The translations under genes and the position numbers were made by a program. 64,000 nt of DNA from G963665975 sp963665975 (GTDB lineage: Bacteria > Bacteroidota > Rhodothermia > Rhodothermales > Bin80): NCBI GenBank assembly GCA_963665975.1, contig OY762508.1, forward strand, positions 248,001 through 312,000. The letters run 5' to 3'. Shown in pieces: positions 37,387-46,356 of this stretch (within the stretch, counting starts at the first letter, position 1; each line of letters starts with the position of its first letter). The notes beneath the pieces were generated by a model that saw only the letters and a list, made by a program, of their open reading frames with translations, ran no database searches and had not been told where the DNA came from.

Positions 37387-38685
37387 GTGACCAGCAAGTC
37401 CAAAAATATTGCTGACCCTGTACATGGATTCATTACTGTTCCAGGCGGTCTCCTGCTGAAATTGTTGCAGACGCCGGAAATGCAGCGGCTGCGACGCATA
37501 AGGCAACTGGGTGCAGGCAACCTCGTCTTCCCCAGCGCAGAGCATTCGCGATTCGGGCACGCCCTCGGATCCATGGCGCTCATGCAAGACGTGCTCAGAC
37601 GACTCAAGGAAACAGGAACGCCAATTTCCGAGGAGGAGCAGGAAGCGGCCCTCGCCGCAGCACTCTTGCACGATGTCGGGCATACGCCGTACTCCCATGC
37701 GCTAGAATACAAACTTATTCACGAGGCCAGACACGAGGACATTAGCCTTGCCGTCATGCAAACACTGGATAAGCGTTTCCAGGGCAGGCTGAAACTCGCG
37801 CTTGGAATGTTCCAGAAAAAAGGATACTCGCGCAGCTTCTTTCATGATCTCGTTGCAAGCCAACTCGACGTGGACAGATTGGACTACCTGCGACGTGACT
37901 CCTATTTCACAGGAGTCATAGAAGGGCATGTGGGCACTGAGCGTGTTATTCGGACGATGCGCGTGCATCCCGCCGACGGAGGATGCGGCTCCAGGGTTGT
38001 AATTGAGCAGAAGGCGATTTACGCCGTGGAGAACGTGCTTATTGCCCGCCGCCTCATGTATTGGCAGGTTTATGTGCATAAAACAGTGCTCGCCGGTGAC
38101 AGCGTGCTCCTTGGCGCAATTAATCGGGCGCGCAACCTTCTCGAATGCGGCAACTCGGCGGCTGTTAAGGGTATCTCTCCAACCCTTCGCTACTTCCTCG
38201 CAACATCCGTGGGAATACCGGACCTGGACAATCCGGACGTGCTTAGGCACTTCGTGGCACTGGACGACACGGACGTTCAGTATAGCCTTAAGCAATGGGT
38301 ATCAAGCTCAGATCCTATCCTGGCCGATTTGTCAAAGCGATTGCTGCAACGCGACCTGTTCCGATGCACCTTCCTCCCCGATGCACCCAGCGAAAAACAA
38401 TACCTCGCCTGGAAACGAAGAGTGGCTGATTATCTGGTGAATTCCGGGCTGTCCCGTGCCGCCAATGCCGAACACAACGCTACGGAGTACTACCTCGACC
38501 GAGGGATGTCCACTCATTCAGCCAATCAGGACTCGGAGACCCCGCTGGAAATTATTGACTCCCAGGGCAACAAACGCGAATTGTCCGCTGCATCCGACGA
38601 AGCTGCCGTGAGAGCGCTGGTCCAACTCCAGCAAAAGCAGTATGTGTGCTACCCCAAGGAGGCCGCGCTGTTCGGCTCTCACTAG
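37387..38685 (+). CDS. HD-domain phosphohydrolase (dNTPase/SAMHD1-like)
   Basis: 432 residues from GTG, the only usable start not overlapping the divergent neighbour. ADPVHGFITVP at the N-terminus is typical. Metal-site motifs are EHSRFGHALGS, LLHDVGHTPYSHALE and DVDRLDYLRRDSYFTG, matching cytoplasmic HD proteins related to dGTPases and SAMHD1. Substrate is likely a nucleotide but unproven; the protein is shorter than true dGTPases. Its stop overlaps by 4 bases the end of the convergent TIM-barrel gene. Confidence 0.85.
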   Translation: MTSKSKNIADPVHGFITVPGGLLLKLLQTPEMQRLRRIRQLGAGNLVFPSAEHSRFGHALGSMALMQDVLRRLKETGTPISEEEQEAALAAALLHDVGHTPYSHALEYKLIHEARHEDISLAVMQTLDKRFQGRLKLALGMFQKKGYSRSFFHDLVASQLDVDRLDYLRRDSYFTGVIEGHVGTERVIRTMRVHPADGGCGSRVVIEQKAIYAVENVLIARRLMYWQVYVHKTVLAGDSVLLGAINRARNLLECGNSAAVKGISPTLRYFLATSVGIPDLDNPDVLRHFVALDDTDVQYSLKQWVSSSDPILADLSKRLLQRDLFRCTFLPDAPSEKQYLAWKRRVADYLVNSGLSRAANAEHNATEYYLDRGMSTHSANQDSETPLEIIDSQGNKRELSAASDEAAVRALVQLQQKQYVCYPKEAALFGSH

Positions 38686-39650
38686 CCGAGCGCATCACGG
38701 CAGAACGCGACGCACTTCTCCATCTCTTGCATGACCGAAGAATCTTCCGGGATTTCGTATTCGAGCTCGATCATTGCCGTAATCGGGTAGGCTTCATCTC
38801 GAAGAAGCCGGAGCACTTCACCGATCGGCGTGTCCCCTTGTCCCCACGGCATATTGGCACCCCCGTTGTCTGGATTCTTGCGATCCTTGAGATGAAGATG
38901 TGTGATCCGATCGTGGTATTTCCGGATCACCGGTAACGGCGAGGCACCCAGACCCGCCACATAGTGACCAATATCCAGGTTTAACATGTTGTTTGGAGAG
39001 AACGATAACGGCACGTCCCAGCTGAAATCCTCATTGGCCACTTGTATGTGGTTGTGCATCCCGGTCAGCATGTCATGCTTCGTGGCAAACGGCCCCATCC
39101 GCTCCGCAGCCTCATTCGATATTTCAAAAGAAATACCACGCGCGCCGACCGCCTTGGCCGCCCGAAATGCATAGTCGATCTCCTCATCGGACCACCGCGA
39201 CTGGCCGAGCTTGAGAATATCGATATCTACTCCGGCATCGGCGAACATGCTGCCCAACGCCTCAAACCGGTCCATCGAAGCGGACGCTCGCCAGACCTTC
39301 ATTTCCTTCGCGGCTTCTGCACGCGCACGTCGGGCCTCTTGACGCTCCTCCTCGCTGAGATCCCGGAAATTGCGGGGCATGGCAGGCCCGACCGGTGCAC
39401 CGGCAAACGCCTCAGCAGGGCCGCCCATCAGTTCGATGGTGTCCAGCCCAAGCGTTGTCATATACCCGAGGATTTCCTCAGCACTACTGGGTATCTGCCG
39501 GAAACTGTACGAAATCGCCCCAATACGCACACCCTCTATCAACTGCGTGGGCCGACTCCAGACAAGCGAAGGGGCAAAGGCGCTTGCGGCCAGCACGCCG
39601 GTGGTCCCCAAAAAGCGGCGTCGAGAAAAGCGGGAACACGATTCGTTCAT
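38682..39650 (-). CDS. Tat-exported sugar phosphate isomerase/epimerase-like TIM-barrel protein
   Basis: 322 residues. A twin-arginine signal, SRRRFLGTTGVLAASAFAPS (about residues 9-28), sends the folded protein to the periplasm. The rest is an AP endonuclease 2/xylose isomerase-like barrel: GLDTIELMGG, NHIQVANEDFSWD, LDIGHYVAG, ITHLHLKDRK and MIELEYEIPE carry the metal-binding His, Glu and Asp positions. Exported members are numerous in Bacteroidota and usually sit in sugar-catabolism loci, but no such genes are beside this one. Substrate unknown. Confidence 0.87.
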   Translation of the reverse strand: MNESCSRFSRRRFLGTTGVLAASAFAPSLVWSRPTQLIEGVRIGAISYSFRQIPSSAEEILGYMTTLGLDTIELMGGPAEAFAGAPVGPAMPRNFRDLSEEERQEARRARAEAAKEMKVWRASASMDRFEALGSMFADAGVDIDILKLGQSRWSDEEIDYAFRAAKAVGARGISFEISNEAAERMGPFATKHDMLTGMHNHIQVANEDFSWDVPLSFSPNNMLNLDIGHYVAGLGASPLPVIRKYHDRITHLHLKDRKNPDNGGANMPWGQGDTPIGEVLRLLRDEAYPITAMIELEYEIPEDSSVMQEMEKCVAFCRDALG

Positions 39651-39831
39651 GATGCTCTCCGGTGCTATGGTGAGGGTGTTGAGCCACCTGCTGGCGTCGA
39701 AGGCCAGCAGATACCTGAAACTAAGGGTTTGGCGCCTGGGAAAGCAACCACTGGGGGCGATATGACGTCAGCGCCCGTCACTCAAGACATCCAAGCTCCT
39801 GTTCTTCCCAGGGTAGCGCGGCTCCACCTTA

Positions 39832-40395
39832 CTACTCAAGCATGTATATCGCCTGCAAGTTTCGGAATTGCTGGCCGAGATCCAACCCATATCCAATCAC
39901 GAACCGGTTCGGGATCGAAAAGCCCACATGGTCAATGGAAACGTTGGCGCGAAACGCCTCCTTCTTCCATAGCAAGGTCACCACGATAATGGATGCCGGG
40001 GCAAGCGCTTCAACCCATTCGAGCAGGAATTCAAGTGTCCGGCCCGTGTCAACGATATCATCGACAAGTATGACATGGCGGCCCGTCAGATCAGATCTGG
40101 GTAATAGGTCCGTTCGTATTTGTCCGGAGCTTTCGCACGCGTCCCCGTACGAGGCGAGCTTGCAGAAGTCTATTTCGCAGGGTATGTCAAGCGCCCGCAC
40201 CAGGTCGGCCAGAAACACGAAGGAGCCGGTTAGCGTGCCTATGAGCAGCGGATGCTTCTTCGCATGCGTCACACGTATCGCCCTGGCAAGCTCGGTTACG
40301 CGCGCCTGGATGTCAACCGCCGCCAGATGCAGATGAAACCTGTGCCCCTCAAATGTTATCGTCTGAGGGTTTTTCCTGTCGGTAGCCTCAGTCAT
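39832..40395 (-). CDS. hpt: Hypoxanthine phosphoribosyltransferase
   Basis: 187 residues. Purine salvage: hypoxanthine (and guanine) to IMP/GMP with PRPP. The PRPP loop is HVILVDDIVDTGRTLEFLL (about residue 105); the N-terminal IGTLTGSFVFLADL and the base-binding IPNRFVIGYGLD near the end are intact. The ATG giving MTEATDRKN was chosen because it follows the tilS stop by 20 bases, and the longer frame would lie inside tilS. The tilS-hpt pair is a very common bacterial arrangement. Confidence 0.95.
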   Translation of the reverse strand: MTEATDRKNPQTITFEGHRFHLHLAAVDIQARVTELARAIRVTHAKKHPLLIGTLTGSFVFLADLVRALDIPCEIDFCKLASYGDACESSGQIRTDLLPRSDLTGRHVILVDDIVDTGRTLEFLLEWVEALAPASIIVVTLLWKKEAFRANVSIDHVGFSIPNRFVIGYGLDLGQQFRNLQAIYMLE

Positions 40396-40415
40396 GTTTA
40401 TGCAAGAATTCCTGT

Positions 40416-41798
40416 TTACGAACCATCGGTCCTGGAATAGGCCAATCGTGCAAAGCTGGTGGTGCGTGGCGTGATCCGGTACGGCTCCGCTAGTCGTCTG
40501 CCGACGACCCAGACTACCTCGTCGCCAGACAATAACAGCCATGTATTTTCCCGCCTGTCCGGTCGCACGTGTACGTCTGAAAGAAAATCACTCACTTTCT
40601 TTTTCCCCGCCATTCCCAGTGGTTGGAAACAATCGCCGTGCCGCCACCGCCGCACCTGCAGCGGAAATCGAAGCCTCGACGCATCAGCAAACACCGTTTG
40701 GGGTGCTCCCATGTCCAGTCTTTCCGGCTGCGTGTCCAGAATATCGACGCGTAGTGATCCTCCGTGCAGTGCTACAGGTGTGCCGGCATGCACCGGCATG
40801 GGATCCGGCACTTGCTGCGCGCGGCCTCCCGGCGGCTCAAAAAGTAGGCCATTCCTCGTCCGCCAGACGGTACCATGACGGAATACCATGCGGCGCCCGA
40901 CCTGTGCCTGCAAGAGCGCAGCGATTTCACTGACTATCGCCGAGGTACCCTCTACCCCTGGAAGCCAGCGTCGCAGCGCCTCCAGGATCAAGCGGTGCCG
41001 CCACACAATCGTCAACTCGGCGAGCGTTGCGCCGTCAAGCGTGCGCGATTGCGCCGTTCGCGCAAAGGCGTCGCTCAACGCAGGCAGGAAGGTGTCCTGC
41101 AGATACCCGCGCATGTGCTCGGCTGAACGGGCGATATTACGCACCACTCCCGGTCCCCAGCCCTGCTCCAACAAGGGCAGCACATCCGCGCGAAGAATGC
41201 CGCGCCTGTACTTGCCATCCCTGTTCGTGTCATCTGTACGCCAGACGATGCCCTTCTCGCGCGCAAACGCTTCAATCTCTGCACGATGCATATCCAACAG
41301 GGGCCGGATAACCTGGGTGGCGCTATCTGGGGAAAGCCTGCGCATTACATCCATGCCCGCAAGACCCTCCGGTCCGGTGCCACGCAATAGATGAAGCAGG
41401 ACGGTCTCCGCCTGGTCTTCCACGTGGTGGCCAAGAGCCAGGCGCCTGAACTCACCGCCTCTGGCGATGCGTTCGAAAAACGCATACCGCAACTCGCGGG
41501 CAGCCGTCTGGATCGATAGCGTATGATCCTCGGCGTAGCGCTCCGTAGAAGGAGTGTCCACATGCACCGGCACGCCCTGTTCCTGGCACAGCTGACGCAC
41601 AAACACCTCGTCTCTGTCCGAATCTGCTCCGCGCAATCCAAAATTGACATGCGCAACCTCCCGCTCGAATCCCAATGCTCCCAAAACGTGCAGCAACACG
41701 ACAGAATCCACGCCACCACTTACCCCGACCAGTACCCGCTCACCACGAGAGAGCAACTCATGCCGGTCGATATAGTCTTCAACACGACGGACAAACAT
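40416..41798 (-). CDS. tilS: tRNA(Ile)-lysidine synthetase
   Basis: 460 residues. It modifies C34 of tRNA-Ile(CAU) to lysidine with ATP and lysine, an essential decoding step. The PP-loop SGGVDSVVLLHVLG lies at residues 29-42, followed by LALGHHVEDQAETVLLHLLRG. The C-terminal TilS domain ends with LRFPLQVRRWRHGDCFQPLG. It precedes hpt in the same direction, so the two are probably one transcript. Confidence 0.96.
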   Translation of the reverse strand: MFVRRVEDYIDRHELLSRGERVLVGVSGGVDSVVLLHVLGALGFEREVAHVNFGLRGADSDRDEVFVRQLCQEQGVPVHVDTPSTERYAEDHTLSIQTAARELRYAFFERIARGGEFRRLALGHHVEDQAETVLLHLLRGTGPEGLAGMDVMRRLSPDSATQVIRPLLDMHRAEIEAFAREKGIVWRTDDTNRDGKYRRGILRADVLPLLEQGWGPGVVRNIARSAEHMRGYLQDTFLPALSDAFARTAQSRTLDGATLAELTIVWRHRLILEALRRWLPGVEGTSAIVSEIAALLQAQVGRRMVFRHGTVWRTRNGLLFEPPGGRAQQVPDPMPVHAGTPVALHGGSLRVDILDTQPERLDMGAPQTVFADASRLRFPLQVRRWRHGDCFQPLGMAGKKKVSDFLSDVHVRPDRRENTWLLLSGDEVVWVVGRRLAEPYRITPRTTSFARLAYSRTDGS

Positions 41799-41892
41799 GA
41801 GACGATTCCGTTACTCCAGGCAGTGAAGAGGTCAAGATATCGCTATTCCTATAGCGACTGCCACAGGGCTTCACATAGTTGCATACCGGCGT

Positions 41893-43689
41893 CTATTTCC
41901 GGGCGGCGAAACGCTTTTCCAACTCCTCCATCGATATCCGAATCACCGTGGGCCGATTGTCTGGTGACACATACGGCATTTTGCAGAGGAATAGCCGGTC
42001 GATCAGGCTTCGCATTTCCTTTTCAGTTAGCGACTCTCCAGCCTTGATCGCCCCGCGCTGAGCGATGCTCCGAGCTACACGCTCGCGTTCGGTACTGTGC
42101 AGCGTCTTGTCGTCCTCCTGATAGGTGGCAAGCATGTCTTCAAGGATATTCTGTTCCGTGCCGGGACGAATATCTCCAGGGACACCTCGTACCACTACCG
42201 TACGGCCGCTAAACACCTCAATGCTAAATCCTATCGCAGTTAACTCCGGCATGATTTCGCCAAGGAGCTCAAATTCTGCCGGAGGAAGATCCACCGTATG
42301 CGGGAACAGTAACTGCTGCGACACGCCCATCCCGCTCTGCATGCTTGCGAGCGCACTTTCGTACAGAATGCGCTTATGGGCAGCTCGTTGGTCCATGACC
42401 ATCATTCCCGTCCTCAACTGCGTGAGTATATAGCGATCATGCAATTGCCACAAGAACGGCTCCCCGTCTGTGTGCGCCTTTCCTGAAGCGGTCTCCGGCG
42501 GTGCATACACCCGCTCTGAAAGCGCTCCAGGCGCATGCCTGCTTGATGGCTCCACGTCAGGCACAATCCCGCGCAGTGGCGCACGACCCCTTTCCCATGA
42601 GCCGGCCCAGGTCGGCGTGACGGGACGCGTGTCCTCCTTATCGAATTCCGGAACAAGATCAGCCGTGCCCAGCGCCTTGCGAACCACTGCGTGAACGAAT
42701 CCATACACGCCCCGCTCGTCGTCAAATTTTACCTCAGCCTTGGTCGGATGTACGTTAACGTCAGCATGCCGGGGATCCAATTCAAGAAACAAGGCGTGGA
42801 ACGGATAGCCCTTGCTTGGCAGCAGGTTGCCGTAAGCAGATGACACCGCGTGCTGCAACGAGCGATTGCGAACATACCGCCCGTTTACGAACAGGAATTG
42901 CTCTCCACGTCGGCGTCGGTGGAATTCTGCGCGGCCAACAAACCCCGATGCAGACAGGTAGCTGGTCGTCTGCCGGATGGGCACAATCTGATCTGCCACG
43001 TCATCCCCAAACAAATCGCAAATACGCTGCCGCAGGGCTTCGTAAAATTCTTCAGTGGACGGCTTCGGGAGCTGGTAGACCAGATTATCGCCATGGTGCA
43101 GCGAGAATCCCACCATGGGGTTGGCCACGGCGAGCCGCTGAAACATCTCTGCCAGGTGTCTGAATTCCGTGGCCGGAGACTTCAAGAAATTGCGACGCGC
43201 GGGCACATTGTAGAACAGATTCCTCACCGCGATAGATGTGCCCGACGGTGCAGCACACGGTTCCGCAGTCTGGATAACTCCGCCGTGCATGCTGACAAGG
43301 AAGCCTCCTGCATCCCTGTGACGCTTGGTTCTTAGCGAAACCTGAGCTACCGCCGCGATTGAAGCAAGCGCTTCGCCACGAAATCCCAGTGTGCGAATCC
43401 GCCCCAGATCTTCAATGGATGCGATCTTGCTGGTCGCGTGCCTCGTGAAGCTCGCCACGGCATCTTCCGCGCTCATTCCACACCCGTTGTCCGTTACCTG
43501 GATCAGGGCGCTGCCCGCCCGCTGAATGACAACAGCGATGCCATCTGCGCCCGCATCAATCGCGTTTTCAATCAGCTCTTTTTCCGCAGAGGCCGGTCGC
43601 TGGACTACTTCCCCGGCGGCAATCTTGTTGGCCAGGGTTTCGGGCATCACCCGAATCAATCGATGATCTTCAACCTGCTGTTCGGGCAC
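41893..43689 (-). CDS. mutL: DNA mismatch repair protein MutL, endonuclease motifs degenerate
   Basis: 598 residues from a GTG. The GHKL ATPase is complete: NKIAAGEVVQRPASAEKELIENAIDAGA holds the ATP-lid start (given here by its ends NKIAAGEVV and ELIENAIDAGA), then DNGCGM and TLGFRGEALASIA. The C-terminal dimerisation domain is present. The endonuclease motif DQHA-x2-E-x4-E reads DQRAAHKRILYE (about residue 430), losing the His and the first Glu, and the CPHGRP metal motif reads SPDNRP. The protein therefore probably lacks nicking activity and needs another nuclease to cut the new strand. Upstream lies about 840 bases without a convincing gene. Confidence 0.95.
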   Translation of the reverse strand: MPEQQVEDHRLIRVMPETLANKIAAGEVVQRPASAEKELIENAIDAGADGIAVVIQRAGSALIQVTDNGCGMSAEDAVASFTRHATSKIASIEDLGRIRTLGFRGEALASIAAVAQVSLRTKRHRDAGGFLVSMHGGVIQTAEPCAAPSGTSIAVRNLFYNVPARRNFLKSPATEFRHLAEMFQRLAVANPMVGFSLHHGDNLVYQLPKPSTEEFYEALRQRICDLFGDDVADQIVPIRQTTSYLSASGFVGRAEFHRRRRGEQFLFVNGRYVRNRSLQHAVSSAYGNLLPSKGYPFHALFLELDPRHADVNVHPTKAEVKFDDERGVYGFVHAVVRKALGTADLVPEFDKEDTRPVTPTWAGSWERGRAPLRGIVPDVEPSSRHAPGALSERVYAPPETASGKAHTDGEPFLWQLHDRYILTQLRTGMMVMDQRAAHKRILYESALASMQSGMGVSQQLLFPHTVDLPPAEFELLGEIMPELTAIGFSIEVFSGRTVVVRGVPGDIRPGTEQNILEDMLATYQEDDKTLHSTERERVARSIAQRGAIKAGESLTEKEMRSLIDRLFLCKMPYVSPDNRPTVIRISMEELEKRFAARK

Positions 43690-44532
43690 CCGACGTATTG
43701 ATTGACGTTCCTGTGGATACTGAGATGACGCAGGGAATGATAGTCTAAGTAATACTTGGATCTACTTCCCTAACGCATCTTTATCCCGGGTTGTCTTAAT
43801 TGCGCAAATGGGGATCTGACAAGCTCTTCCGGTATTCTGCCGGTGGAGATGAGGTTTGTTTCTAATTCCATCTTTGCCGGCAGTTGATCAGCTGGTATAA
43901 GCCGCATCCCCGTCGAAGCGGGAATCGCTTACGCTGTATGGTTCGGGCGTGAAGTCCGAAGTGTAGGAAGATACTACAAGTGCGGGTCTTTGCGAAAACA
44001 CCGACTGCTCCAAGGGTCTGCCGGTAAATGGATCGTGCTTCACGGCGAGCCAGGACTACGTGGCATCAGAATATTCTTCAGTACTTCGCTGATGACTCCA
44101 GAGAATGCCGCACCGCAACCAGGGCTTGTTCATGTTCAGCTTCCCTTACTCTCTGCCTGCTAGGTCCGCCTGAAGCCGCCGTCGTCACCGAATTCACCTG
44201 GAACCCGGTGAGCGAATCCGCCATCGCTTCGTGCGTTCGGTTTGCATCCGCGATGTCCGGCGTCGTTACCGTGACAATCTTACAGGATGCATTATGGAGA
44301 GGCCTGGGATCGGACAACAGTTTAGACGTCGTACTGTACATTAATCATGTTTCATGATCAGAATTGCTCCATTTGCCGATATCACGCCTCCAATTCGGCC
44401 GCATGTGAGCATGCTGCAGAGACGCTCATCCGCCAGACGAAGTCCAGGTGCGTTATTGTGTTTTGAATCATGAACAAGCTACTCTAAATTGATTGCATCG
44501 GATGGCAATCCCCACCAGTCCGTTGTGTAGTG
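43690..44532. other. 843-base stretch without a convincing gene
   Basis: The mutL promoter and the promoter of the DUF3667 gene must lie here. Short frames exist on both strands around 44.03-44.36 kb (109 and 87 codons, overlapping on opposite strands), but neither has a recognisable domain, signal or start site. No tRNA-like arm or strong terminator was seen. It may be decayed DNA. Confidence 0.4.
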
Positions 44533-45444
44533 ATGCCAGTGGATCCAATGCCAGATAAACCTTCCATGCCGGCTGACCTCGGTAATGATCCAGATGGAGA
44601 GACAGGCGCACCGGCTTGTCCAAACTGTGGATCTAGCCATGTCGAACACTATTGCGCAACGTGCGGACAGCATTCTGGCACCCTCCATATACCCCTGCCA
44701 CGTTTCCTTGCCGAGGCCGTCGTAGGACTCTTTGCTTTTGATTCCCGGATCTGGCGGACGCTCATTATCATGATGCGTCACCCGGGGCTGCTTACGCTCC
44801 ACTACCTGCAAGGCAAACGCGCTCGCTATGTCGCGCCTATTCGACTCTATGTGTTTATCAGCTTCCTTTCGTTCCTGCTGCTGGCGCTCTTGCCCGAACA
44901 GTCCTGGGTGAGCATCAACGTAGATGGCGCGGACTCATCGGCCACGGTCCAAAGTGTCCCCGATGACGGGGACGATTCTGAGGAGGACGACAGTCCGAAT
45001 GAGGCGAGCGCGATGGACCGATGGATAAAGGATTCAGTTCAGCTTTACCTTGATGACCCCGACCGTACTCACGCTTACTTCCTGCAGCGACTACCCTGGA
45101 TCTATTTCCTTATCATGCCGATTTTCGCAACCGTGCTCCAGATATTCTACCGCAAACGGGAGTCTTACTACGTGCCCCACCTGATCTTCACGCTCCACAT
45201 CTACGCGGCTGGGTTTTTGATTTACACTCTGGGTAAGGTGACAAGTGTTGCGTCTAACATTGATGAAGTTATGAATCTTGCCATGATCGGCATCCTGTGC
45301 TATATGTTTTTGGCATTGAGGCGCGTCTACGGAGAAGGATTTCTCCGCACAATCCTGAAGCAGACATGCCTCATGTTCGTGCATGGCATCTGCGCGTTGA
45401 TCAGTATGGGTCTACTCTTCGTATACACGGTCTTGATGATCTGA
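44533..45444 (+). CDS. DUF3667 membrane protein with N-terminal zinc ribbon
   Basis: 303 residues. A zinc ribbon, CPNCGSSHVEHYCATCGQ, lies at about residues 32-49, followed by the family core PRFLAEAVVGLFAFDSRIWR and LTLHYLQGKRARYVAPIRLY. Five or so membrane helices follow, with an acidic loop (SVPDDGDDSEEDDSPNE) between the first and second group. DUF3667 is widespread in Bacteroidota and has no known function. ATG preferred over a GTG one codon upstream. Monocistronic. Confidence 0.88.
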   Translation: MPVDPMPDKPSMPADLGNDPDGETGAPACPNCGSSHVEHYCATCGQHSGTLHIPLPRFLAEAVVGLFAFDSRIWRTLIIMMRHPGLLTLHYLQGKRARYVAPIRLYVFISFLSFLLLALLPEQSWVSINVDGADSSATVQSVPDDGDDSEEDDSPNEASAMDRWIKDSVQLYLDDPDRTHAYFLQRLPWIYFLIMPIFATVLQIFYRKRESYYVPHLIFTLHIYAAGFLIYTLGKVTSVASNIDEVMNLAMIGILCYMFLALRRVYGEGFLRTILKQTCLMFVHGICALISMGLLFVYTVLMI

Positions 45445-45788
45445 TGCCAGTTGCAGGCTCAATCGCGTTTGTGTGAGCCCCGATTTCAGGTCAATTTGGC
45501 GCGAGGGGCGGTGATGGCAACTAGGCTGCCTGAAGCTACCCCGTTTTCACGGACGATTAGTTCTTGGGATTGATGGTGAATGATTTGGTTCTTTCTGTCT
45601 CCTCTTGTTCCGGTGAGAGAGGCAAGATGGAATCTGGACGAAGTGAGCAGACCGGAGAGCTCCGGCTGTTAGGAAGCCTGAACGGCTCTCGTGCACCCGA
45701 CAAACTGGACAGTAATTTAAGGTAGATGTCTGCCTCTGCTACCGAGGTGCACATCACGCTGAAACGAAAGAGTTACTTCTTCGGACGC
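45445..45788. other. Non-coding stretch before a transposase remnant
   Basis: No gene, RNA or clear repeat recognised. Short frames are present on both strands but lack start signals and similarity. Together with the adjoining transposase fragment it looks like a scar of past insertions. Confidence 0.35.
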
Positions 45789-46121
45789 TTACGTTTCAAA
45801 AGCCTCCCCACACGACTCACGTGCGTGTACGTCTATCTCACCGGCAAAAAGACCTGTTCTTCCACCGCAAATTCTAAATTCAGTACGCCTGATTTCCGCC
45901 GAAGTATGGCAAACGCGGGATTTACACGAATCCCCGCGGTTTATCCACTTGCCAATCAAGATTCGCTTACCAAGGCCCATCGCGAACAGCGCCTCAAGCA
46001 CCGCGACCGGCACTTCCGGTGCCTTGCGGTGCGAGCCCCCGGCCGAGCGTCTGTCTCGAAATCCTTCCAGGCCCCGTGCCGCATAAAGTGCCGTCCAGCG
46101 CCGGAATGTCTGATCGCTCAC
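45789..46121 (-). pseudogene. Fragment of an IS630-type transposase/helix-turn-helix protein
   Basis: The first 50 or so residues match the helix-turn-helix region of IS630-family transposases and related Homeodomain-like proteins: VSDQTFRRWTALYAARGLEG, then FRDRRSAGG and a second helical unit. The preceding helix expected upstream is in another frame and the reading frame has a stop just before the GTG, while the C-terminal half is unrelated sequence. No DDE catalytic domain or terminal repeats were found. It is therefore a decayed remnant, on the opposite strand to and about 240 bases from the autotransporter gene. Confidence 0.55.
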
Positions 46122-46356
46122 CCCGGTTCATCCAGCCTCCGTTTCGGCTGTCCACATTGTACAATTACCTGCATTCCCGGAATTCGCGTTGCATAGACGT
46201 CGAGCCTCTATATTCCTTGAATTCTCCCGTTACAAAATAGCGTGGGGAACGGGTATCGATGCCCAATTCGGCAGAGTGCGCCGGGATGTCCGCTGGCGCC
46301 GCAGCCGGGCGGTTGCTATTGGCCAGACTGTATTGTGTTGGAGGTACGATAAGCGA

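Noticed and set aside
44078..44341. 87-codon minus-strand frame
   Set aside because: No start context, no family, and it overlaps an equally plausible plus-strand frame.
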